Shown here: positions 52,022 through 61,029 of the stretch, piece by piece
Layout of the letters: each line of letters starts with the position of its first letter
Numbering within the stretch: the first letter of the stretch is position 1
Notes under the pieces: generated by a model
Database searches by the model: none
The model's input: the letters and a program-made list of their open reading frames with translations, nothing else
Told to the model about the DNA's origin: nothing
Assembly (NCBI GenBank): GCA_023665475.1
Contig: JAMPEB010000013.1
Location: forward strand, 17,671 to 81,670
Reading direction: 5' to 3'
DNA: 64,000 nucleotides
Origin: Lachnoclostridium sp.
GTDB lineage: Bacteria; Bacillota; Clostridia; Lachnospirales; Lachnospiraceae
Translations under genes and position numbers: made by a program

Positions 52022-52261
52022 ATGCGTAGGATGGAATTCAAAATGGAGCGTTCCGGCTTTCTGGAAGTGGGACAGAAAATTCATGTGACGGAAGGTGTAC
52101 TTCCCAGCAATTATTATTACACCATTGACCCTGCCCTTGCCATGTCCGCCAATATTCCTTTCAGGGACAGGCTGCGGACGCAAGAGGGCACCGTGACAGC
52201 TATTGTGGAAAATGACAGAGGCTTTTATGTGACGGCGGAATTTGATGAACCTGAGCCTTAA
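52022..52261 (+). CDS. Small conserved protein of unknown function
   Basis: A 79-residue soluble protein of beta-rich character (LEVGQKIHVTEGVLPSNYYY, GTVTAIVENDRGFYVTAEFD). AAGGAG lies nine bases before the ATG; a second ATG three codons in is possible. No cysteine or membrane segment is present. It looks like a small beta-barrel, for instance an SH3-like fold, but I do not recognise the family. It lies 44 bp after the SCP2 gene and 69 bp before ridA. Confidence 0.7.
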   Translation: MRRMEFKMERSGFLEVGQKIHVTEGVLPSNYYYTIDPALAMSANIPFRDRLRTQEGTVTAIVENDRGFYVTAEFDEPEP

Positions 52262-52330
52262 CAGCCATCCGCCGCACCCGTCCGAACAGAACATTCACAC
52301 CGAAATTCAAAAGAACAGAGAGGTATCCAA

Positions 52331-52705
52331 ATGTTAAATAAAATTTCAACCACAAACGCCCCCGCGGCAATCGGACCTTATTCTCAGGGTATTATCACAG
52401 GCAATCTGCTCTTTGCATCGGGACAGATTGCAATCAATCCCGCCAACGGCGAAATCGAAGGAGACGACATTGTTTCCCAGACCAGACAGGTCATGAAAAA
52501 TATCGGCGCGCTTTTGGAAGCGGCAGGCACAGATTATACCAAAGTGGTAAAAACCACCTGTTTCTTGGCGGATATGGGAGATTTCGCCACCTTTAACGAA
52601 ATCTATGCAGAATATTTTACGGAAAAACCTGCCAGAAGCTGCGTTGCCGTAAAAACCCTTCCCAAAAATGTACTTTGTGAAGTGGAAGTTATCGCAGAAA
52701 TCTAA
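52331..52705 (+). CDS. ridA: RidA family enamine/imine deaminase
   Basis: A 124-residue member of the RidA/YjgF/UK114 group. NAPAAIGPYSQGIITGNLLF, ASGQIAINPANGEI, FATFNEIYAEYF and the arginine of PARSCVAVKTLPKNVLCEVE are all present; the last holds the active-site Arg and Glu. RidA clears reactive enamines from PLP enzymes. AGAGAGG precedes the ATG. Confidence 0.96.
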   Translation: MLNKISTTNAPAAIGPYSQGIITGNLLFASGQIAINPANGEIEGDDIVSQTRQVMKNIGALLEAAGTDYTKVVKTTCFLADMGDFATFNEIYAEYFTEKPARSCVAVKTLPKNVLCEVEVIAEI

Positions 52706-52722
52706 GCCGGGGTTATAAGGCT

Positions 52723-53634
52723 ATGAACCGCAAGACCACAAGAAACAGTTTTTTACTATTTACAACAGCATTTATCTGGGGTATGGCATTTGTCTTCCAA
52801 AGCAAAGCGATGGACTTTATGCATCCTCTGACCTTTAACGGAGTGCGTTCACTAATCGGAGCGCTCTCCATTTTGGCGTATTTGTTTATTTCCCGCCGGA
52901 TTTTCGGGCAGAAACCGGAACCTTCCGACCCCAAAATTACCCTCCGGGCAGGCATCCTCTGCGGCATTGCCATGACCGTTGCAAGCACCCTGCAGCAGTT
53001 TGGCATCCAATACACCACCGTGGGAAAATCAGGCTTTATCACCGCCCTATATATTATTTTCGTTCCCATCGCCGGAATCTTCTTTCACAAAAAAGTATCC
53101 GGTATCGTGTGGTTCGCGGCCTTCCTCGCAGCGGTGGGGATGTACTTATTATGCATAACGGAAAGCTTCCGCCTCGGCAAAGGGGATATTCTGGTATTTT
53201 TGTGCGCCATTGTATTTACCGCTCACATTATGCTGGTGGATTATTATTCCCCCAAAGCGGACGGCGTCATGATTTCCTGCATCCAATTTTTCATCTGTGG
53301 CATTGTATGCAGCATTGGCGCATTGATTTGGGGACAACCGAGCCTCTCCCAGATTACGGAAGGCATGAATACACTGCTGTATGCCGGAGTCATGAGCTGC
53401 GGCGTGGCATATACCCTGCAGATTATCGGACAGAAAAATTTTAATCCCACTGTTGCGGCGCTGATTTTAAGTCTGGAATCCGTGATTGCTACCGTAGCGG
53501 CATGGCTTTTCTACAAAATCGGATTTTTGAAGACCGACCAGAGCATGACTCCCAGACAAATCGTCGGGTGTGCTGTTGTCTTTACCGCGATACTCATCGT
53601 ACAACTACCGCCGGAATGGTTACATAAAAAATAG
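52723..53634 (+). CDS. EamA/DMT superfamily transporter
   Basis: A 303-residue inner-membrane protein with ten predicted helices in two EamA repeats. The first opens with FTTAFIWGMAFVFQSKAM and the second with TLQIIGQKNFNPTVAALILS and ESVIATVAAW. DMT proteins usually export metabolites or amino acids; the substrate is not evident. It starts 17 bp after ridA, so the two are likely cotranscribed. Confidence 0.93.
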   Translation: MNRKTTRNSFLLFTTAFIWGMAFVFQSKAMDFMHPLTFNGVRSLIGALSILAYLFISRRIFGQKPEPSDPKITLRAGILCGIAMTVASTLQQFGIQYTTVGKSGFITALYIIFVPIAGIFFHKKVSGIVWFAAFLAAVGMYLLCITESFRLGKGDILVFLCAIVFTAHIMLVDYYSPKADGVMISCIQFFICGIVCSIGALIWGQPSLSQITEGMNTLLYAGVMSCGVAYTLQIIGQKNFNPTVAALILSLESVIATVAAWLFYKIGFLKTDQSMTPRQIVGCAVVFTAILIVQLPPEWLHKK

Positions 53635-53682
53635 CTCTTCTGCCCATACTATCCCTATACGAAACAAAAAGGAGTATAGGAA

Positions 53683-54039
53683 ATGGATTATATCAATGCT
53701 TTCTGGGTTGGGGGTCTGATTTGCGCTCTGGTGCAGATTCTCATGGAAAAAACCAAAATGATGCCCGGACGGATCATGGTTCTTTTAGTAGTCACCGGCG
53801 CCATTATCAGCGTATTCGGGTGGTATGAACCCTTTGTGGAATTTGCCGGAGCCGGGGCAAGCGTGCCTTTATTGGGATTTGGTAATATTTTGATGAAGGG
53901 AGTCAAAGAAGCAGTCAACGAACAGGGATTTTTAGGACTGTTTACCGGAGGTTTTAAGGCAGGCGCCGTGGGAACTGCCGCCGCCCTGATTTTCGGATAT
54001 CTTGCCAGCATCGTTTTTAAGCCAAAAATGAAAAAATAA
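53683..54039 (+). CDS. spoVAE: Stage V sporulation protein AE
   Basis: A 118-residue membrane protein. AFWVGGLICALVQILMEKTK, MPGRIMVLLVVTGAI, GAGASVPLLGFGNILMKGV and GLFTGGFKAGAVGTAAALIF are characteristic of SpoVAE(b). SpoVA proteins move dipicolinic acid across the forespore membrane. spoVAD is on the opposite strand 0.6 kb away and spoVAC is absent from the window, which breaks the common spoVAC-D-E order. AAGGAG precedes the ATG. Confidence 0.94.
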   Translation: MDYINAFWVGGLICALVQILMEKTKMMPGRIMVLLVVTGAIISVFGWYEPFVEFAGAGASVPLLGFGNILMKGVKEAVNEQGFLGLFTGGFKAGAVGTAAALIFGYLASIVFKPKMKK

Positions 54040-54067
54040 AATGGGAGAAGAATCGCAAAGTCGGAAC

Positions 54068-54565
54068 TCACAGTTCTTCAAAACCAATGCCTTTTCCGGC
54101 AAGATATTGGAGCACTGCCCTGTCCCAGATCTTATCAGGCTCTCTGTCCATGACAAAAGTATTGTAAGCAATACCGGTAGTCAGCAGGGCGCCTTTTTCA
54201 TCGTACTTCACCGTCAGCGCCAGAGCCTTTATCACGGAAGCCTCCACCGACTGTTCTTTTGCAAAGAGCTTTGCGGTCTGTTCCGGTTTCAAATGCAGGA
54301 CAAATTTAAAATGTAAAGGAGCCCGTCTGCCCTTAATCAGTTCAAAACACAACCCCTTTACCTCGCTCCAAGGCTTTAGTTCATAGGGCAGCATATCGGT
54401 CCCCCGCTCCTCCATAGGATAAAATTCTTTGTGGATATGCCCGTTAATGGTATAGGTAACTGCCGTGACGATAACCGCCTCCTCCAGCAAAAACGGGTCA
54501 AAGGCGTCCCCCGCAAGCATCTGGTTCATAAAATTTTTCAAGGAAGTAATCCTTAATGCCAGCAT
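54068..54565 (-). CDS. DUF5721 family protein
   Basis: A 165-residue soluble protein beginning MLALRITSLKNFMNQMLAGD. The stretch EEAVIVTAVTYTINGHIHKEFY and FELIKGRRAPLHFKFVLHL match my recollection of DUF5721, found widely in Lachnospiraceae and of unknown function. The ATG at 54563-54565 is chosen because GGAG precedes it. It lies between spoVAE and spoVAD and is co-directional with spoVAD. Confidence 0.8.
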   Translation of the reverse strand: MLALRITSLKNFMNQMLAGDAFDPFLLEEAVIVTAVTYTINGHIHKEFYPMEERGTDMLPYELKPWSEVKGLCFELIKGRRAPLHFKFVLHLKPEQTAKLFAKEQSVEASVIKALALTVKYDEKGALLTTGIAYNTFVMDREPDKIWDRAVLQYLAGKGIGFEEL

Positions 54566-54656
54566 AAATTCTCCGTTCACTTTTTAACCGTTAAAGTTTC
54601 TATTCTTCTCAATTTTACAATAGGAACGGAATAATTGCCAGCCTTTTTGCAAAAAA

Positions 54657-55682
54657 TCAGCAGCTTTCCAGCACCACCGCATGGGCGATTCCCGGTACGC
54701 TCTTTCCCTCATTAAAGCTGGTTTTGCTGAGAAGCGCTCCCGTAGGCATGAACAATACCTTTTTCCAATTTCCCTCCTCAAGCTGCTTCAAAATATAAGC
54801 GGACAGAGTCACCGCGCTGCAGCCGCAGCCGCTTCCCCCGGCATGAGTGTCCTGAGCCTGCGCGTCAAAAATTTCAATCCCGCAGTCCATGTGCTGCACG
54901 GAAATATCATATCCCTTTTTTCGAAGCAGATCAATTAATACCTTCTGCCCCACAGAACCCAAGTCCCCTGTGATAATTTTATCATAATCCTCAGGCTGAC
55001 TGTCAAAGTCAATAAAATGCTGTTCCAAGGTGGATGCTGCTGCCGGAGCCATACATGCCCCCATGTTCATGGAATCCTTTAAACCGTAATCTACGATTTT
55101 TCCTACTGTCATTCCCACAATACGGGCTCTTGCGCCGCTTCCCTCCAAGGGCTGATTCCCAAGTACAAACGCACCGCTTCCCGTTACGGTCCATGTGGCG
55201 GACAAAGGTCTCTGATTTCCATACTCCAACGGAAAGCGGAATTCTTTCTCCGCACTGGCAAAATGACTGGAGGTCACACATACCACCTTATCCGCATAAC
55301 CTCCCGCAACGGTCATTGCCCCAAGCGCCAATGATTCCCCACAGGTGGAGCAGGCGCCGTATACGCCAAACAACGGAATATTATAAGATGAGATTCCAAA
55401 AGAAGTGGCAATGGATTGACCAAGCAAGTCACCCGCATAAATAAAAGAAATATCTTCCGCACTGACTCCCGCCTTGCTCAAAGCCAGATACACCGCATCC
55501 TTCTGTAAGCTGCTCTCCGCCTCTTCCCAACTGTTACAGCCGAAGAGATCATCCTCCCCAATCATGTCAAACAAAAGACCCAGAGGGCCTTCTCCTTCTT
55601 TTTTGCCGACTATACTGGCACTGTTCAGAATATATACACTGTCTTCCAGCTTGATGCTGGCTCTTCCCACTTTCTGATTCAT
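54657..55682 (-). CDS. spoVAD: Stage V sporulation protein AD
   Basis: A 341-residue thiolase-fold protein that binds dipicolinic acid during spore formation. It begins MNQKVGRASIKLEDSVYILN and contains DDLFGCNSWEEAESSLQ, GVYGACSTCGESLALGAMT, VTSSHFASAEKEFRFPLEYG and HAGGSGCGCSAVTLSAYIL, standard for the family. Its start follows AAGGAGAG. It is followed by the DUF5721 gene. Confidence 0.97.
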   Translation of the reverse strand: MNQKVGRASIKLEDSVYILNSASIVGKKEGEGPLGLLFDMIGEDDLFGCNSWEEAESSLQKDAVYLALSKAGVSAEDISFIYAGDLLGQSIATSFGISSYNIPLFGVYGACSTCGESLALGAMTVAGGYADKVVCVTSSHFASAEKEFRFPLEYGNQRPLSATWTVTGSGAFVLGNQPLEGSGARARIVGMTVGKIVDYGLKDSMNMGACMAPAAASTLEQHFIDFDSQPEDYDKIITGDLGSVGQKVLIDLLRKKGYDISVQHMDCGIEIFDAQAQDTHAGGSGCGCSAVTLSAYILKQLEEGNWKKVLFMPTGALLSKTSFNEGKSVPGIAHAVVLESC

Positions 55683-55855
55683 ACTGCTCTCCTTTTTTGC
55701 ATTACGCCAAATATTTCTCTGATACTATCATGCCCATTTTTTCCGGTTCTATCAAAATTTGTTCCTTTTGGGCAATATCCTTCCATACAGGCTTTCGGTT
55801 CGGAAAGCGGGAGAGTACAAAACAATTAAAAATAAGCAGAAATTATATTTACACC

Positions 55856-56950
55856 CTAAACGGATTCTTCTCCGTACTTTGCACTCTGCATACGAATCAG
55901 CTCTTCGTCCTCAAAATAATTGATGCGCATGGCAGTCTTTACTTCCGACAAAGTCCGGGCAGCCACCTGTCTTGCATCCTCACTCCCTTTTTTAAGAATA
56001 TCATAAATTGCCGGAATATCCTTTTCCAACTCTTTTCTGCGGATTCTGATAGGCTCTAAAGTTTCCTGCATCACATTGTTCAGGAATTTCTTTACCTTCA
56101 CATCTCCTAAACCGCCCCTCTGGTAATGCGCCTTCAGCTCGTCCAGATTTGCATAATCCGGCAGATATCTCTCAAAATGCTCCTGCCTGCAGAAAGCGTC
56201 CAGATAGGTAAATACCGTATTGCCCTCCAGATGCCCCGGGTCGCTTACCTGTAAATGCAGCGGGTCGGTAAACATACTCATGATTTTCGTGCGCACTTCA
56301 TCCGCCGTGTCCGACAGATAAATGCAGTTTCCCAAAGATTTGCTCATCTTTGCCTTACCGTCAATGCCCGGCAGTCTCTGACATGCCTCATTCTGTGGCA
56401 GAAGCGCGGTAGGCTCTGCCAGAACCGGGGCATACACCGTGTTGAATTTATGTACGATTTCCCTTGTCTGCTCAATCATGGGCAACTGATCTCCCCCCAC
56501 CGGCACCGTGGTAGCCTTAAATGCGGTAATATCCGCCGCCTGACTGATAGGGTAGGTAAAAAATCCCACCGGAATGCTTGCCTCAAAATTACGCATCTGA
56601 ATCTCGCTCTTTACGGTGGGATTCCGCTGCAGGCGCGCCACCGTCACCAAATCCATATAATAAAAAGTCAGCTCGCACAATTCCGAAATCTGGGACTGAA
56701 TAAACAAAGTTGCCTTCTCGGGGTCAAGTCCGCAGGATAAATAATCCAATGCCACCTCTATAATATTCTGCCTTACTTTTTCCGGATTTTCGATATTGTC
56801 GGTAAGGGCCTGCGCATCGGCAATCATAATAAAAGTCTTTTTATATTCTCCGGAATTCTGCAATTCCACACGCCTGCGCAAAGAACCCACATAATGCCCC
56901 ACATGCAGCCTTCCGGTAGGTCTGTCCCCGGTTAAAATAATCTTATCCAT
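55856..56950 (-). CDS. trpS: Tryptophanyl-tRNA synthetase
   Basis: A 364-residue class I synthetase. The HIGH-type motif is [15 protein letters not shown] and the KMSKS motif is [14 protein letters not shown]. Tryptophan and adenylate pockets include [15 protein letters not shown]. The start at 56948-56950 is preferred over an ATG 21 bases earlier because GGAG lies before it. No T-box leader is visible in the 86 bp upstream. A tRNA-Trp gene is in the same window, at 5.7 kb. Confidence 0.97.
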   Translation of the reverse strand: MDKIILTGDRPTGRLHVGHYVGSLRRRVELQNSGEYKKTFIMIADAQALTDNIENPEKVRQNIIEVALDYLSCGLDPEKATLFIQSQISELCELTFYYMDLVTVARLQRNPTVKSEIQMRNFEASIPVGFFTYPISQAADITAFKATTVPVGGDQLPMIEQTREIVHKFNTVYAPVLAEPTALLPQNEACQRLPGIDGKAKMSKSLGNCIYLSDTADEVRTKIMSMFTDPLHLQVSDPGHLEGNTVFTYLDAFCRQEHFERYLPDYANLDELKAHYQRGGLGDVKVKKFLNNVMQETLEPIRIRRKELEKDIPAIYDILKKGSEDARQVAARTLSEVKTAMRINYFEDEELIRMQSAKYGEESV

Positions 56951-57036
56951 TTCCTGCTCCATTCTGCGCATATGCTGCGCCTGCTATCTCAAATCTGAGC
57001 GGCTCCCTGTTATTACAAGCCACCTCATATATCATA

Positions 57037-59712
57037 TCATTTTTTTCGCCATTGGCAAATAGTTTTTACAAAAACCATGATTTCATGCGCAAAAAGCGGA
57101 AAGGCTGCCAGAACGGCAAGAATTTTCCATTCCCGGAAACTTAAATGGGTGGTGCCGAATGCCCTGATCAGAAAAGGCACTTCCGTCACCGCAAACTGAA
57201 GCCCAAAACCGATGACACATGCAAATATCATCAGCGGATTTTTGAAGTGGTTCATCCGAAACACCGATGTATCCACATCCCTCATACCCACGGCATGAAA
57301 AAGCTGTGACATGCCAAGCACGGTAAATGCATAGGTCTGGGCTTTGGAAAGAATAATATCCTGCTTTAGCACTATGGATAGATTTTCAAGCGTAAGGGGA
57401 AGTCCCTGTACCCGAATCCATGCGCAGGGCAGCATTAAAAATGCTCCCAGACTGGCGCAGGCAATCAGCGCCCCATAAAAACAGGTGCATACAAACCCGC
57501 CTCTGGAAAACAAACTTTCGTCCGCCTTTCTGGGACTGTTTTTCATCAGGCTCCTTCCGTCATTATAATCAATCCCCAAGGAGAGGGCGGGCAGGGAATC
57601 GGTAATCAGGTTAATCCACAGTATATGACTGGATTTTAAGGGAGCCGCCAGACCGCATAACACCGCAAAAAACATGGTCATAATTTCCCCAAGATTGGAG
57701 GAAAGCAAAAATATCACGGATTTCCGGATATTTTCATACACTCCCCTGCCCTCCTCAATAGCTTTCTCAATCGTTGCAAAATTATCATCTGTCAAAACCA
57801 TGTCCGATGCCTGTTTTGCCACATCCGTTCCCGCCATTCCCATGGCAATGCCGATATCCGCCGCCTTTAAGGATGGCGCGTCATTGACTCCATCTCCGGT
57901 CATTGCCACTATCTGCCCCTTTTTCTGGAAACCCTTCACAATCCGGACCTTTTGAACGGGGGACACTCTGGCAAAAACCCTCGTATGCTCTAACTTTTGC
58001 AGAAACTCCTCTTCCCCCATTTCCTGCATCTGTTTGCCCGTCATGCACTGTTCTTCACGCTCTGCAATTCCCAATTGGCTGCCTATGGCAAACGCGGTGT
58101 CCACATGATCCCCGGTAATCATTACCGTTGTAACACCTGCTTGTTTAAAAATTTCCACCGCTTTCCCGGCTTCCGGTCTCGCCGGGTCTTTCATTCCTAC
58201 CATTCCCAAAAATACAAGCTCCCGCTCCACAGGTTCTCCGGCGCACTCCCTCATTGCCACCGCAAGCGTGCGAAGCGCCTGCGAGGACATCTGCGAAACC
58301 GCCTCTTCAATCCTCCTCCTGTCCTCTCTTGTCATAGCCCTGCTTTTACCCTGTATCCGGATATGGCTGCATCTTTTTAAGATTTCGTCGGGAGCTCCTT
58401 TGGTATAAGATGTTCCATTATTATGATAAGTAGTCATCAGTTTTCTGTCAGAATCAAAGGGCAGCTCCCCCACTCTCTTTATGGTATGGTCCAAACTCTC
58501 TTTATGTATTTCAAACAAAGCTCCCATGTCGAGCAAAGCAAGCTCCGTGGGATCACCGATGCGGTTTCCTCCTTCTATGGAAGCGTCGTTGCAAAGCACC
58601 ATTCCCTGCAGAAAATTCCTGTCCGGCATCCTTCTGCCACGCTCCCGCAAAACATCCTGCAGGCAGTTCAAACCGCCGTCACACCAAAACATTTCCACCG
58701 TCATTCGGTTTTGCGTCAAAGTCCCTGTCTTGTCGGAACATACCACGCTCACCGCCCCTAAAGTCTCCACGGAAGGCAGTCTTCTGATAATCGTATGCAC
58801 CTTCACCATCTTGGTAACAGACAAAGCCAGACAAATGGTGACCACCGCAGGAAGTCCCTCCGGCACCGCCGCCACCGCCAGAGAAATTGCCGTAATCAGC
58901 ATCTCCGGAATATTGCGGTTCTGCAAAACCGCTATGGCAAACAATGCCCCACACAGCAGGAGGGACAAAAGGCTCAATACCTTCCCCAGCTCCCCTAAGC
59001 GTTTCTGCAAAGGAGTCATCTCCTCTCCTGTCTCCGTAATCATGGCTGCAATCTGTCCAATCTGGGTATTCATTCCGACAGCCGATACTACTCCCATCCC
59101 CCTGCCGTAAGTCACAATGGTAGACATATACGCCATATTCCGCCTGTCTCCCAGAGGAATCTCCCCTGTACATCCCACCAGAAAGCGGGAATCCTTCTCC
59201 ACCGGCAAAGTCTCCCCGGTCAGAGCGGACTCCTCGATTTTCAGATTTACCGTTTCTATCAGCCTCATATCCGCAGGCACCTGACATCCTGCCTCCAATA
59301 ATACAATATCTCCTTCCGTAAGCTCCGCCGCGGGAATTTCCCTGCGCACTCCGTCCCTTATGACAAAAGCATGGGGACTGGTAAGCTTCTTTAAGGATTC
59401 CAGCGCTTTTCTTGCCTTTCCCTCCTGTATCACACCTATCAGGGCGTTCATAAACACTACCACGGCAATGATGACCGCATCTCCCACTTCCTGCAAAAGT
59501 ATGGATATCGCAGCCGCCACAATCAACACATAAATCAACGGATCATTTAACTGCGCCAGAAAATTTTCCGCCGCCGTCTTTTTCCTCGCCTCCCGCAATT
59601 CATTTTTTCCGTAGCGGATAAGACGGCTTTGGGCTTCCTCTGTTGTCAGTCCGCATTTTCCATCGCTTTTTTGCCTGTCTAGCGCTTCCTGTTCACTGAG
59701 CTTTTCAAACAC
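57037..59712 (-). CDS. P-type calcium-translocating ATPase
   Basis: An 891-residue cation pump of the P2 (SERCA/PMCA-like) class. It shows GDIVLLEAGCQVPADMRLIE, LTGETLPVEK, PEGLPAVVTICLALS, the phosphorylation site CSDKTGTLTQNRM, MITGDHVDTAFAIG and MTGDGVNDAPSLKAADIGIA; helices M1-M10 surround them. The GTG at 59710-59712 is chosen because GGAGGT lies six bases before it and the product then opens FEKLSEQEALD. A longer frame to 59775 would extend into the 209-bp repeat, and is rejected. Calcium is the probable ion. Confidence 0.94.
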   Translation of the reverse strand: MFEKLSEQEALDRQKSDGKCGLTTEEAQSRLIRYGKNELREARKKTAAENFLAQLNDPLIYVLIVAAAISILLQEVGDAVIIAVVVFMNALIGVIQEGKARKALESLKKLTSPHAFVIRDGVRREIPAAELTEGDIVLLEAGCQVPADMRLIETVNLKIEESALTGETLPVEKDSRFLVGCTGEIPLGDRRNMAYMSTIVTYGRGMGVVSAVGMNTQIGQIAAMITETGEEMTPLQKRLGELGKVLSLLSLLLCGALFAIAVLQNRNIPEMLITAISLAVAAVPEGLPAVVTICLALSVTKMVKVHTIIRRLPSVETLGAVSVVCSDKTGTLTQNRMTVEMFWCDGGLNCLQDVLRERGRRMPDRNFLQGMVLCNDASIEGGNRIGDPTELALLDMGALFEIHKESLDHTIKRVGELPFDSDRKLMTTYHNNGTSYTKGAPDEILKRCSHIRIQGKSRAMTREDRRRIEEAVSQMSSQALRTLAVAMRECAGEPVERELVFLGMVGMKDPARPEAGKAVEIFKQAGVTTVMITGDHVDTAFAIGSQLGIAEREEQCMTGKQMQEMGEEEFLQKLEHTRVFARVSPVQKVRIVKGFQKKGQIVAMTGDGVNDAPSLKAADIGIAMGMAGTDVAKQASDMVLTDDNFATIEKAIEEGRGVYENIRKSVIFLLSSNLGEIMTMFFAVLCGLAAPLKSSHILWINLITDSLPALSLGIDYNDGRSLMKNSPRKADESLFSRGGFVCTCFYGALIACASLGAFLMLPCAWIRVQGLPLTLENLSIVLKQDIILSKAQTYAFTVLGMSQLFHAVGMRDVDTSVFRMNHFKNPLMIFACVIGFGLQFAVTEVPFLIRAFGTTHLSFREWKILAVLAAFPLFAHEIMVFVKTICQWRKK

Positions 59713-59749
59713 AAACACACCTCCCGCAAGCTTGTTTCGCAACTGTCTA

Positions 59750-59958
59750 TTACTATCTATGCTTGCTTTCGGCAAAGTATGTCCTTAAGAAATCATTCCT
59801 TTTTCCTTTCTTATTTTTGTGTTTTTATGGCTTCTACAAATACAACCAACCTAAACATCTGTACCGATAAAGATATCAAGCTCGCCGCCGAAAAAATTTT
59901 TGAAGAGCTTGGGTTGAATATGGCGACTGCCGCCGCTATTGAAGAGGGCAGACATCCG
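59750..59958. repeat. 209-bp direct repeat, left copy
   Basis: Matches 60678-60886 at 928 bp distance with eight mismatches (about 96% identity). It contains the leader and first part of an antitoxin gene. The intervening AT-rich DNA carries the PBECR nuclease remnant. Confidence 0.9.
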
Positions 59959-60000
59959 GATTTTTATTTTCCAAATGCTTCTCATCTCCACAACGGATAG
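59827..60000 (+). pseudogene. RelB/DinJ-type antitoxin remnant, left copy
   Basis: A 57-residue frame beginning MASTNTTNLNICTDKDIKLA, then AEKIFEELGLNMATA, the ribbon-helix-helix start of RelB/DinJ antitoxins. The normal central part is missing: the frame jumps to AAIEEGRH, usually found near the end, then runs into unrelated residues. No toxin of the RelE/YafQ type follows. Confidence 0.7.
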
Positions 60001-60069
60001 GCGTATTCATAATTTTATATAAAGTATAAATTTTTATTATATTGTTCCATACCTTTAAACATAATAAAA

Positions 60070-60162
60070 GCGTTATTATCTTGGCTGGGCGGTGTATCCA
60101 GCATCTCAGGTACTCTTTTCAGAGTGTGTCGGGAACCATTTCCGACCTCAAAATAATAACGC
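60070..60162. ncRNA. Cloverleaf-like structured element beside the PBECR remnant
   Basis: A perfect 10-bp outer stem GCGTTATTAT/ATAATAACGC (60070-60079, 60153-60162) encloses three hairpins: GCTGG/CCAGC (60084-60102), ACTCT/AGAGT (60112-60125) and GTCGGGAA/TTTCCGAC (60128-60146). On the minus strand TTTTATT follows the outer stem, so it could be the terminator of the nuclease gene. It is not a standard tRNA. It may be an RNA partner or an end element of the island. Confidence 0.5.
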
Positions 60163-60197
60163 CTTAATTATTATATTCTATTTCTAGCTATAATATA

Positions 60198-60592
60198 CTA
60201 CTTATTTTCCTCTGTGTCAATAACAAATTCTTTAATTCTTCCACTAAATAAACGTCTCTCAATCTTTTTTTCTTGAATATCATGCATTGTAGAAACATAC
60301 AAATATCCATTATCAGAGTCTAATTTAATTCCAATCATCACATTATCTCTATATCTTTTAATAAGCTCTACTGATTTTACTCCATTTTCATTAGGATTTA
60401 TACCTATATAATCTGGATTTTTTATAATATCCGGAATGTAATCAATATACCTTAGACATTTCCATGACCACTTTTGATCATGTGTGCCGGAAGTCCTCTT
60501 GATCTGTATATGTCAAGCTCTTCAATATCTATTCCCAATATCTCATTAAATTTTTTGTTGTACCTTCCAACTTTAATTGAGTTATCATCCAT
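60198..60592 (-). pseudogene. PBECR-type nuclease gene, frameshifted
   Basis: A minus-strand frame starts MDDNSIKVGRYNKKFNEIL after GGAG and stops at HGNV. The next frame reads KCLRYIDYIPDIIKNPDYIG, then VMIGIKLDSDNGYLYVSTMH and KIERRLFSGRIKEF to a TAG at 60198. The joined product resembles phage Barnase/EndoU/ColicinE5-D/RelE (PBECR) nucleases. One missing A in GGAAAT near 60459-60461 would restore HGKCLRYID. The 500-bp stretch is far more AT-rich than its flanks, which suggests recent entry. Confidence 0.65.
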
Positions 60593-60677
60593 AATTTTCT
60601 CCACAGTAATAAAATATATAAATAACTATACCACTTCATAATTCAAAATTCCATAACTTTTTCAATCAATAATAGAG

Positions 60678-60886
60678 TTACTATCTATGCTTGCTTTCGG
60701 CAAAGTATGTCCTTAAGAAATCATTCGTTTTTCCTTTCTTATTTTTGTGTTTTTATGGCTTCTACAAGTACAGCCAACCTAAACATCCGTACCGATAAAG
60801 ATATCAAGCTCGCCGCCGAAAAAATTTTTGAAGAGCTTGGGTTGAATATGACGACTGCCGCCGCTATTGAAGCGGGCTGACATCTG
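60678..60886. repeat. 209-bp direct repeat, right copy
   Basis: Second copy of the segment at 59750-59958. Unlike the left copy, its 3' side continues into the natural C-terminal codons of the antitoxin gene, so this is probably the original location. Confidence 0.9.
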
Positions 60887-60949
60887 GTCAAAGATAAGAC
60901 TGTGGAAGGTTATTCTACAATGGATGAACTGAGGACGACACTTTTATGA
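60755..60949 (+). pseudogene. RelB/DinJ-type antitoxin remnant, right copy
   Basis: The frame begins MASTSTANLNIRTDKDIKLA and reaches AAIEAG, then has an in-frame TGA (60878-60880) where the left copy has AGA (Arg). Beyond it, still in frame, is HLVKDKTVEGYSTMDELRTTLL and a stop, the normal antitoxin end. About 40 central residues are missing as in the left copy. Both an internal deletion and a nonsense codon disable it. Confidence 0.7.
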
Positions 60950-60978
60950 TGAAATGCGCGGTCAACTCACTAATTGCA

Positions 60979-61014
60979 AACAGGTTTGGCTGATACAAAA
61001 CAGCCAAACCTGTT
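60979..61014. terminator. 14-bp perfect inverted repeat after the antitoxin remnant
   Basis: AACAGGTTTGGCTG (60979-60992) pairs with CAGCCAAACCTGTT (61001-61014). U-tracts are weak on both strands, so terminator function is uncertain. It marks the right edge of the island. Confidence 0.5.
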
Positions 61015-61029
61015 GCACATACATACTGT

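Noticed and set aside
56951..57036. Possible T-box upstream of trpS
   Set aside because: The gap is only 86 bp and lacks the T-box core sequence and specifier structure.
59713..59775. N-terminal extension of the P-type ATPase from a TTG start
   Set aside because: The extension lies partly in the 209-bp duplication, while GTG at 59712 has a strong ribosome site and gives the family's usual start.
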